A stretch of 64,000 nucleotides of DNA. It comes from Kappaphycus alvarezii (lineage: Eukaryota > Rhodophyta > Florideophyceae > Gigartinales > Solieriaceae). Each line of letters opens with the position of its first letter. The first letter of the stretch is position 1. The stretch covers positions 397,001 through 461,000 of the forward strand of contig NADL03000478.1 in the NCBI GenBank assembly GCA_002205965.3, given 5' to 3'. Positions 48,085-57,038 of the stretch are shown in pieces. The notes under the pieces are model-generated. The model did no database searches and was not told where the DNA came from. It worked only from the letters and a program-made list of their open reading frames with translations. A program made the translations under genes and the position numbers.

Positions 48085-48258
48085 TTAAGCTTTGAGCTTG
48101 TTGAACTTGGACTTGAACTTGTCCATTTTGTGCTCCAAAAACTCTACGTGGGAAGGCCACAACTGTTTTGGACCGGAATCTGGATTAATTTCCCCCGCGG
48201 TGAACTTTTCTCGAAGAAGCACGACCGCTGTCGATCCCTCCGTTAGCTTTTCCGGCAT
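48085..48258 (-). CDS. Short upstream open frame, possible first exon or micro-ORF
   Basis: From an ATG near 48258 it reads MPEKLTEGSTAVVLLREKFT and ends HKMDKFKSKFNKLKA. It sits just before the donor-like GTAAGT at 48068. The stop falls before the donor, so it is either a separate small ORF or part of a gene with a different frame. Function unknown. Confidence 0.3.
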   Translation of the reverse strand: MPEKLTEGSTAVVLLREKFTAGEINPDSGPKQLWPSHVEFLEHKMDKFKSKFNKLKA

Positions 48259-48615
48259 TTTCAAATGCACTTCAATGTCCACTGTGCTTTCTAACGGGAG
48301 ACCGGTGTAGTTGCCACTGTTATATAGAAAGCCGCGATTACTGTAGTACTGTACCTCAACATCTGTAATGTCACAAAAATATCTTCTCTTAAAAATAGAC
48401 TGCAACCTACAGTAACCGCCATGAAAATACGATACCTCTAGTCTCGTATACAGTATTCGTCTTGCTGTACAGATATTTGTAAAGTATACGAAACTATAAG
48501 AGACGTTATATTGTGAATAAATATCATACCTTACAAAACGTAAAGAATTCGTTACGTACATCAAGTATATGTAACAAACGAATGGCGAAAAGTAGGTAGT
48601 GGACAATCCAAACAT

Positions 48616-49403
48616 GCGAAGCCCTTCTTTTTTTACACAGTTGTTTCAATTTTCGAATCGACCAGAGATTCGAGCTTTCAATACAGAGGTGGTCAGGAAA
48701 TCCTGATTTCAGTGGGGTTCCTTTTTTTAAAATTTATCCAAAAATAGCACATTACTGTGAGCATGCCTTTAAGCAACTCGATAAGGCAAAAAATTTAGGA
48801 AAAAGGCCCACTAGAACCGTTAATTCGGCAGGCTAATTTTACGAATTTTCAGAGATTCGCTGAAAAAAAGATGAATTTCTGTACCTTTGAATCTATTTTT
48901 TATAATTTTATAACTTTTAATTCCTGTATCTGATTTCAAATTTCTGAATCTCTTCCCATATCTAGCTGAGATTCGGGAAGTTTTGAATCGTTACTATTGG
49001 GTCAGCTAGAGAAAAGCCGCCTTTTGTTTTAGACACCACGTCGAAATTCGAACTTTTTTGCCAGAATACAATTCAAATGCTTCATCAGCGCAAAATGTTA
49101 GCACCTCCCTCTCCGGAACACGATATTATAATATGAATAATTGTCAAAAACTATCATACATCTCTCTATCGGCCATTAAAAAAAAGGGAAGCTAATCAAT
49201 ATATATATAAAAAACTATACAAGTTATACATAATTTGTCCCGCTACAATACTTATTGACTGTAGTCAATACAGTATGACGGGTACTCTATAATTTTCAAT
49301 TTCCTGCGCTGAGAAATCTACTTATACTTTTAGTTTGTTTTGATCGAGGCCGTAAACACCAGCAGCAAAGTTTACATCAACATTGCATTCTATATCTAAC
49401 CCT
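48616..49403. promoter_or_regulatory. AT-rich divergent intergenic region
   Basis: The region between the two divergent genes of the Harbinger-like element has no ORF of note. It is T/A-rich and should hold both promoters. No single TATA site can be chosen with confidence. Confidence 0.35.
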
Positions 49404-50376
49404 ATGGTAAGCCCCGAGTTATTTTTGCACAATTGCCGGTGCTTTTTTGGGATTGGTAGCGCTAAAAGCAGCACAGCCAATCGAAGGTTCAGGGCTGTAT
49501 TTGGAGCAAGCCATAAAGTTGCTGCTGTACTATGGTCTATGATCGCTTGCAAGATGTCACGAAAGACGCAGCCAACTCACCTTCGTTGGGCACTTCATTT
49601 TCTCAAAAATTATAGCACTGAGCATGTGAATGCTTTGCTGTGGAATTGCGATGAAAAAAAGTTCAGAAATTGGAGCTGGTATTTAATTGAAATTATTAGT
49701 GATCTTCCGATTGTAAGTCTTAGTTTTATTTCCTTTAATTTTTTTTGTTACTGCATACTGACCGCAAAAAGATTTCATGGCAATCTCGATTGGTTGCAAC
49801 TACATCAATGCCGAATGTTTATTGTTCTGTGGACGGCACGGATTGCCCAATCAATGAGCCTCATCCATTTAGCCCCAAATGGTTTTCTCACAAGTTTAAC
49901 AGGCCTGGGGTGAGATATGAGATCGGCATTTGTGTACACAAGGGAAATATTGTCTGGTGTAATGGCCCATTCGCGTGTGGGGCTAACAATGATTTGTCAA
50001 TTTTTAAGCGCAAAATTCTATCTTTTCTTTCAATCAATGAGCCGGTCGTAGCCGACAACGGTTACAATCACGCGAGGTGTATTACACCAGCAACTGTTAA
50101 CTGTTCTTTGAAAAAACTACACTCCTTGTTACGCGCTCGCCACGGACAGTCAATGAGAGAAATAAGAATTTTAATTCAGTGCGGGCGGTTTTCAGGCATA
50201 ATTTGCGATTGCATGGTACTGTATTTCATGCATTTATTCGTGTTACTGCTTTGATGATAGTTTACAGTGACCCATTATTTGAAATTAAAATGCAGGGCTT
50301 TGCTGCCCATGTTTTGAAAAAAATGTCCCGTTCGGCAGCGCTAGTGTACAGTAATGTGCCGTTTAGAATACAGTAA
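49404..50376 (+). pseudogene. Harbinger-like DDE_Tnp_4 transposase, spliced, one frameshift
   Basis: Exon 1 (49404-49712) starts at the ATG of MVSPELFLHNCRCFFGIG and ends YLIEIISDLPI. A 59-bp intron (49713-49771, GTAAGTCTT...GCAAAAAG, with CTGAC near its end) joins phase 0 to ISWQSRLVATTSMPNVYCS in exon 2. The catalytic core follows: SVDGTDCPINEP (first Asp), FSHKFNRPGVRYEIGICVHK, NGPFACGANNDLSIFK (second Asp), VVADNGYNHARC (D-x-GY motif), then RARH. A one-base loss near 50142 shifts the frame; the shifted frame reads VNERNKNFNSVRAVFRHNLR, LHGTVFHAFIRVTALMIV and SDPLFEIKM, as the family expects. Domain order and length are otherwise complete. The enzyme excises and inserts the element in the nucleus. 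Confidence 0.88.
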
Positions 50377-50432
50377 AACTCGCTGTACAGAATAGTGAAA
50401 TTTATAGATAAATATTTTGCCTGGTCTAGTGG

Positions 50433-50464
50433 CTGTACTGTACTGTACTGTACTGTACTGTACA
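50433..50464 (+). repeat. TGTAC pentanucleotide array
   Basis: About six units of TGTAC in tandem, near the right end of the Harbinger-like element. The same unit recurs at 60766, 63062 and, in shorter runs, at 18269, 29645, 40781 and 53971. Confidence 0.9.
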
Positions 50465-50503
50465 ACGTACAATACAAAGTTGTATTGTGCAGTTGTTTAC
50501 AGT

Positions 50504-50525
50504 TTCGATTTTTACCGCACCCCCC
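50504..50525 (-). repeat. Right terminal inverted repeat
   Basis: Read on the minus strand it gives GGGGGTGCGGTAAAAATCGA, the partner of 47189-47208. Confidence 0.75.
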
Positions 50526-50688
50526 AGATAGCGCATTGCTGGTGCCAGTTGGGGACTTTGGGGACTTTAGAGCCATTACACGTGAAGTCCTGAACTTTTC
50601 TGACAAGCAAGATATGAGCGCTAATTGCGGGTATTCCTTAGTTAGGTGCGTACTAGTGGGGGTACTACTGTACACAGCTGTAAAGTCG

Positions 50689-50793
50689 CAATTACTGTTG
50701 CAATTGCAACAAAAAAAATTGCAATTACTGTTGCAATTGCAACAAAAAAAATTGCAATTACTGTTGCAATTGCAACAAAAAAAATTGCAATCA
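50689..50793 (+). repeat. 33-bp minisatellite, three copies, palindromic core
   Basis: The unit contains ATTACTGTTGCAATTGCAAC followed by an A-run, repeated three times exactly. TTGCAATTGCAA inside each unit is a perfect 12-bp palindrome. It lies 160 bp beyond the Harbinger-like element. Confidence 0.9.
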
Positions 50794-51947
50794 GGTGCGT
50801 CACTTTCAAAACTTTTGGCGGCATCCATGCGTTTGACAAAAAAAAGTTGGGAAAAGTTTCATGACCACAAAGGTTGCGTTTCATCGCAGCACATTTGTCG
50901 CAACAACCAATTGAAATTTGGATGCTGCACATCCCAAATCAAGAAAATACCCAAAATTTCCCCCCAATTGAAAATGCACACGGTACAGTTTGCCTCTTCA
51001 TTTTTTCTGTGGCAATAATGTGAGAGAGTGCAGTTTGCAGCACCACAAAAATTCCTATAAATACCTTTCGTCAACCGCCGTCGCTGCGCACTTTTTTCCT
51101 TGTCCCCAGCATTCTTGCGCTAGGAGATTGCTTTCTCTATGACGCTTTGCGGAGAGACGGCATTGCCATTTGCAATCTAACCATCGTTACTTGCAGCCCA
51201 TACGGGCAGCAATTTTTGTTCACTCCCCCCATCGCACTCGTTGAACCCCTGCGTCAACAGTGTTTCTCGTTGCAAGTACATTGGGTGCCAACACCTCTTG
51301 TTTCCTGTGTGCGTTTGCCTTTGTCGCTTGCGCAACTCTGTGATGCCCCGTCAACTTTCAGAAAGGAAGTCAAATCGCTCAAAAGGTAGGTCGTGTATTC
51401 AAACCTGAAGATTGGTGAGCTGCACACCGACTCTTGACAGTCCGTTTAGAAGGTTCATTCAATGCGTTGCGCTCTACGAGGACAACGCCGAAAGTCTGAA
51501 CCGGGCTACTACGTTGTCAATTCGCATGTCCAAGTACGAGAAGTATCGAGGATGTCGGGATGACATGTACGTCGCGTTTGGATCTAGAGACTAGGTAGAT
51601 CGGTTGACAAGCTGGTTGCTTCCCACACTTTGTTGTAGTAACGATCGTGATCAGAGAAGCGAACAGATAAAAGTCTGGAAAGTATTCCTACACCAGACCG
51701 ATAGCCATCCCTCGTCCTCGACAAATCCGTTTTATTAAGGCGGACGTGTATTGTACAAGTAGGATGAACCGGCGGCATCAACATGCCGTTCCCATTTACT
51801 TTTATGTGCCCACTAGTCTTCCTCCAAGGCAGTAATGGGATCTGCCCATCCACCGTGGCATGCGACACATTGAAAGCTACGTTTACGTGTTCCAATACGG
51901 GTGAACGCCAAGGTAATTCTCACGGTGTGACTCACACGGGCGGCATT
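50794..51947. other. Short unrecognised frames, no supported gene
   Basis: A CCTATAAATACC site near 51056 precedes a plus-strand frame 51147-51389 (ALRRDGIAICNLTIVTCSPY) and another at 51412-51594. A donor-like AAAAG|GTAGGTCG lies at about 51386. No protein family is recognised, so these stay as possible but unsupported. The frames end before the 3' end of the RPN12 gene on the other strand. Confidence 0.35.
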
Positions 51948-53038
51948 TTAAATGATCTGTTCGAGTTCTCGGGCGTATGCTAGCGATCTACGAATCATCT
52001 CGCTCGACGGAATCTGGTCTGCGCCTTCCAAGCCAGTGTCCTGTCTCCCAAAATAGATGACTCCATTGTCAACATTCCAACCACGAGCGACGCAAAACTG
52101 CATGAGATCATCGCGTGACGAAACCGACAACATTCTCTGAGCGGCATCCATGCCCAGACTAGCATAAGCCCGTTCACAGCAGTCGGCAATCTCCTCGCGC
52201 ACGGTGACCATCAAGTTGTCGACAAAGTAGACAAAAAGGGGATCAGGTACTGCAATTTTCTCCTCCCGAATCTTAGAATAGGAACCCTCCATGAGATAGT
52301 GCTCGAGACGCAATGCAAAGTCGATAAACTTATCGGAACGAGCTTCGACGGGGACCAACTCGAGCTCGGTGTGAAATTCGGCAATACGATTCTGGGCGAG
52401 CAAGCGCATGAGATTGAGGCCCAAGATGAGATTCTGGCGTGAAGATTTTGGAATGACGGAAGTATAGTCAACGTAGTAAGTTTTGGCCTGGGAGACGTGG
52501 CGCTCAAAGGAAGGTTCGTCCTCCTGTTTCAAGCTTAGCAAAGCGGCGATTTCATAGACATCACGAGCTAATTTGACATCGCTGCAGGGAGGCGGCGGGG
52601 AAGAGTAGGGCGTAGCAAGATGGGGTGTTAGAAAAGAAACGGACAACAAGGTTGGGTAGCAAAGTGGGGCAATGAGATTTGACAAAGAGGGTGTGAAAAT
52701 TGGCAGAAATGAAGACGACGTACAGCATAGCAGCCTCGGTGACTGGTGCATTGGGTTGCAAGCCCGGCAAAGTGGTCAAGGCAATCTAGGAATTCCACAA
52801 GAGTGAGGATGACTTGGATGACAAAAGTGATGTAAGGGATGCAGATAATGAATGGCAAAATGGAGGTGACATACCTTGAGTTGAGTGAGCATGGAGGCAC
52901 AAGACTGTAGATCGGTGGTGTCTTTTTGGATTTGGGCAGCCAGGGCATCGAGCTTTGCACGAATAGGACTCGTAGTCATTGGTGAAGGATCGGAGGTGAC
53001 GGAGGCGGGTTGTGGCTTTTGGTTGGGGGATGGTGATG

Positions 53039-53071
<33 letters not shown>

Positions 53072-53141
53072 AGGATGATGGCTTTGGAGAGGCGTCTCGG
53101 CGTCGAAGGTTGGCAAAGAGCGGAATGCGCGGAAGAACCAT
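51948..53141 (-). CDS. RPN12: 26S proteasome regulatory subunit RPN12 (PSMD8)
   Basis: RPN12 is a PCI-domain subunit of the 19S lid, needed for lid assembly onto the base. I place three exons: 53141-52875 (89 codons), 52785-52724 and 52581-51948. Introns are 52874-52786 (GTATGT...CCTAG) and 52723-52582 (GTACGT...CTGCAG), phases 0 and 2. The joined product is about 320 residues. Key blocks match the family: KLARDVYEIAALLSLKQED, SFERHVSQAKTYYVDYTSV, LGLNLMRLLAQNRIAEFHTE (nearly the human sequence), LEHYLMEGSYSKI and SSEMIRRSLAYARELEQII at the end. The N-terminus is a Ser-Pro repeat encoded by a GGTGAG array. Translation could instead start at MTTSPIRAKLDALAAQI (52979). The gene is divergent to GUF1. 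Confidence 0.95.
53035..53085 (-). repeat. Hexanucleotide array encoding a Ser-Pro run in RPN12
   Basis: GGTGAG repeats on the plus strand (CTCACC on the coding strand) give seven or eight Ser-Pro pairs in the N-terminal extension. Repeat length is likely polymorphic. Confidence 0.8.
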
Positions 53142-54107
53142 GGGGTTGGAAGGATGTTTCAAAAGATGACAAGGGAGAAAAAAAAAATTGCGATAGGTTT
53201 GCACAGAATGCTGACAAATGCCGTGCCAGTTATTCGATATGTCTTTCGTTGACCATAGTCCAAACGCGTTGGCAATTTGGCTCACTCAACACTCATAAAC
53301 TGGTTGCCACAAATGAGTCATGTCTTGTTTCATTTTAGTGTGGTCTACAATACACGTGTTCATGGGCCCCCGCAACACTGTCCAGATGTCCAAATTGTTG
53401 ACCAAGATACAGGTCACTGCAAACAACGGATTGGCGTTTGAAGAGAATGATATTTCTTGAATGTGCACCGACTGACCAACGAATAGGCAAAAGCATAGGC
53501 CAGACACCGAATGCACGCTGTCACTGCTCCCTCGATGGCAGTTGCTGCAGATTCTCGTTTCTTTCTCCTAAACTGGACGAGGTACGTAGCTCAATCGCTT
53601 GTAATCTGTTCCACTATCTTTCTACCCCACTTCACACTCAACCTCACGCTTTGTGACTTTCCTCGGTCCTCTCCGTGCTTGTATGCTGTACAGTACTTCC
53701 TCGAGCACTCGTGCTTTGGCAGACTGTAGTAGCCTGCCCTGATGTTTTGGTGTTGTAAGCTCATATTTGTGCTGCTCTATTGTCCTAGTAGATTCCGTTT
53801 GTGCTGTCATTCAGATGTTTGATGATGTTTCATCGCCTTGAACCGGTGCTCGGGCTCTTACCAGCCCATTGATGCCGTATTGTTGACAAAAGAGACAAGA
53901 GCAATCGTGCTGAGAAAGCCAAAGCCACGATGACGCTCACTGTCATATTGGCATCCATACATACAGCACTGTACAGTACGGTACAGCACAGTAGTTTAAT
54001 GCGCTTTCCGGATTTGGAGCATCCATACAGTATTTCAAATGTGAACAGATCATTCGTATTACGACTTTGTCAGCGATTGGCTTCAAGCTCAACCCATTGC
54101 GCTCCAA
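53142..54107. promoter_or_regulatory. Divergent RPN12/GUF1 intergenic region
   Basis: About 970 bp between two head-to-head host genes. A GTACAGTACGGTACAGCACAG run lies at 53971-53991, 120-140 bp before the GUF1 start. Short frames (53438-53729) are unrecognised. Confidence 0.4.
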
Positions 54108-56380
54108 ATGTCTGTCGTAAAATCCCGCGCCATCCGTCGATTGCTGTCCTCCGCGACCAACTCGCCTCCTCTCACCGCCCCTGCCTCCAACCCCGTTCCC
54201 ATTTCACACTTGCGCAACCTCATCATCATTGCCCACATCGACTCTGGAAAGAGCACTCTAAGCGACCGTCTACTTCAGCTCACCGGTACTGTTCCAGCCT
54301 CCGAGCTTGCCGCCCGAGCCCAATTCCTCGATTCCAATCCCATCGAGCGTCAACGTCAGATCACCATCAAAGCCCGCGCCGCCCGCATGCGATGGCATCA
54401 TCACCGAATCACCCTCATCGATTGCCCAGGCCATCACGACTTTTCACGTCAGGTTTCACAAAGTGCCCGTGCCGTCGAGGCTGCCTTGCTTGTCGTCGAT
54501 GCTACACGTGGTGTCCAAGCTCAGACCCTGAGCAGCGTCGAGGTTGCTGTTGATGCGGGCTTGCATTTGTTGCCCGTCATTAACAAGGTTGATTTGCCGA
54601 CCGCTGATGTCGACAAAGTTCGTCATGAGATTGAACATGTCGTCGGATTGGACGGACGGCACGCTGTATTGACCTCTGCAAAGACAGGATGGGGTGTTGA
54701 CACCTTGTTGGATGCCATTGTGGACAACCTCCCCTCCCCTGCAGGCAATGCTTCTTCCGCCCTGCAGGCCCTTGTCTTTGATTCGTATTATGACTCGTAC
54801 AGGGGCGTCGTCTTGTTTATTCGAGTCGTCAATGGCACAATTAAAAAGGGAGACCAAATTCGCCCTATGTCAAGCAATTCTAAAGCCACCAAGTTTCTAG
54901 TCGAACGAGTCGGCTTTCTTGTCCCAGATGAAGTCGAGACAGAGTCCTTGAACCCAGGTGATATCGGCTTTATCACCGCAGGCATCAAAAGTACAAGGGA
55001 TGTTCCAGCAGGCGATACAATCACCCATTGTGGTGATATGGGCGCCACCGACCAGTTGCCGGGTTACGAGGACTCTAAGCCAGTAGTGTTTTGCGGACTT
55101 TTCCCGACAAAGTCAGACGATTTCAACACCCTCCGCACTGCATTAGAAAAGCTGCAATTGCAGGACGCAAGTATCGTATATGAACCAGATAAATCGGCTG
55201 CCATGGGCAGCGGCTTCCGCTGTGGATTTCTTGGACTTTTACACATGTCAGTCACCCAGCAAAGACTCGAAACCGAATTTGGCTTAGATTTGATTGCGTC
55301 AGCTCCTTCTGTTTCGTACGAGGTAAGTTGTGCATTTTTTCCTCTCTTGTTGCAAAGGCGGATGCGTTGCTTTACACGACAACTGAAAGCCGTTTTGCCT
55401 ACCTGCCTCCCCCTTGACAATTGCCTGCTTCATGTTTTGCTGTCCAGATTCAAGAAAATGATCAGGATGAATGGAAACGTGTATCAAATCCGGCGGCAAT
55501 TCCGGATGGCAAGGTGAAAATCAAAGAGCCATACACGCGGGTTGAGTTGATATGTGGAGATGAGCATGTGGGAAGTTTGATGGACTTGGCGCAGAGCAGA
55601 CGTGGGGAGATGGAGGACCAGAGATACGTGAGTGCGAATCGGGTGAAAATTGTGTATATGTTGCCTTTATCAGAGTTGGTGACCGACTTTCATGACGCAG
55701 TAAAGTCGCGAACGTCCGGTTTTGGCTCCATGCACTACGAAATTGTGGGGATGAGGTTAAATCGGCTGAAACGCATGGATTTGCATATTGCCGGGACCGC
55801 CGTAGATGGTTTGTCATGTGTTGTCCATGAAGACAAGGCGCAAGCGGACGGAAGGTTTCTCGTCGACAGATTAAAACAAGTTATTCCACGCCAGATGTTC
55901 AAGGTTGCTATTCAGGCAGTGATCGGCACTAAGGTCATCGCCAGTGAACACATAGCGGCGTTTCGAAAAGGTATGTTGCATCTTCTCAGTATTGAACCTT
56001 TTTATTCTTTACTTTGAGTGGATAGGGCTCGGGTTGGTGACGGTTCGTCAAAGAGATGCAGGGATTGTTTGGTCACCCAGTTGCTGACGCGGGAAGGCTT
56101 TTTGCGGTTTTCGATACAAAGATGTCACCGCAAAGTGTTACGGAGGAGACGCGAGTCGCAAGAAGAAACTGTAAGTTTTTTCCCAAATTACGTTGCGGGG
56201 CTAGTGCACTAACGCTATGCAAGCTGCAGTCATCTGACAATAGTGCGTGATTTGTTCTGTGCTTTGCGATGGATTAGTTTGAAGAAGCAGGCGGAGGGTA
56301 AGAAACGGATGAAGAAAGTGGGGAGAGTAGAAGTTCCTCAAGAGGCATTCACGGCTGTGCTGTCCAAAAGTGGCTCATGA
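54108..56380 (+). CDS. GUF1: Elongation factor 4 (GUF1/LepA), organellar translation GTPase
   Basis: The family binds organellar or bacterial-type ribosomes and back-translocates or rescues stalled complexes. Four exons: 54108-55322, 55448-55970, 56122-56170, 56278-56380. Introns are 125, 151 and 107 bp, all GT-AG with phases 0, 1 and 2. The product is about 629 residues. The Arg/Ser-rich N-terminus looks like an organelle-targeting peptide. G motifs: AHIDSGKST (residues 42-50), DCPGH (105-109), NKVD (159-162), SAKTGWG. EF-G-like domains and the LepA C-terminal domain follow, with [43 protein letters not shown] (spanning exons 3-4) and [14 protein letters not shown]. Exon 3 is only 49 nt and is fixed by this motif. 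Odd points are ERQRQITIK, where Gly is expected before ITI, and DSGK where the family has DHGK. Confidence 0.95.
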
Positions 56381-57038
56381 CCCAACCGCCGGAAGACCAT
56401 GATTGATATTTTCTCATTCTTATTATTGTGGATTGTGGCGTTGGTTATCTGGGCTTGTTGGTTACGACTGACTTGAACATAGGAAGAAAGAGGGGGCGGC
56501 TGCTGGTAGGGGGTAAAAGCTTGCACAGTTGCTGTGAACACCTGTCTGAGGCAAGGGGCTTGTCCACTAAAAGAGGTGGCGTACAGGGGAGAATGTTAGC
56601 TCTATCGATTAGCCATGCTTCTGCTCAGGGTGATTCTGAGGCTTGCTGGTCGTGAGGAAGTAAGTTTTATCCGGATGAGGTTAAATTCCTCACAAGCAGG
56701 GTAAAGCAGATCGTCACGCGAAATTGGGCATAGTACGAAAGAGTATCTACAGTTCGATGATTTATTGACATTCGTTTCCTGACCTCAGTCAACATCATCA
56801 CCTGCTACCCCATCAACCGTTTCCTCATTTCCTACGAATTGTGGAACAGCCTCCTCTCACATTAAACTTGGCTTCCTTAAGAATCAGCCTCCCTTGAGTT
56901 CTGCAGTCTTACAACTGTACTGTACAATGCCTTTTTGTAAAGCGTATTCTAGTGACACCCCCTGCCCCTCCAGCTTGTCGGTAAATTTGGTACTAAAGGC
57001 AAAGGCTCTGCATCCTCTGTGCTTCAAACCAGTATATG
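56381..57038. other. Convergent intergenic region
   Basis: It lies between the 3' ends of GUF1 and the glycosyltransferase gene. No gene recognised. Confidence 0.5.

Larger units (their letters stand above)
47189..50525. mobile_element. PIF/Harbinger-like DNA transposon with two genes
   Basis: Left end GGGGGTACGGGAAAAATCGA (47189-47208) and right end, read on the minus strand, GGGGGTGCGGTAAAAATCGA form a terminal inverted repeat of about 20 bp. Inside are a plus-strand DDE_Tnp_4-type transposase and a divergent minus-strand gene, separated by about 0.8 kb of AT-rich promoter-like DNA. A two-gene divergent layout is typical of Harbinger elements, whose second gene is usually a DNA-binding (Myb-like) partner; here the partner is of a different, unrecognised kind. 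I could not fix the target duplication. Each gene has one frame break, so the copy is recently dead or has sequence errors. Confidence 0.75.

Noticed and set aside
50395-51018. 207-codon plus-strand frame across the pentamer and 33-bp arrays
   Set aside because: Its length comes from repeats whose units happen to avoid stops. No domain is present.
53930-54553. 207-codon frame overlapping the GUF1 start
   Set aside because: It is a shadow of the GUF1 coding sequence in another register.
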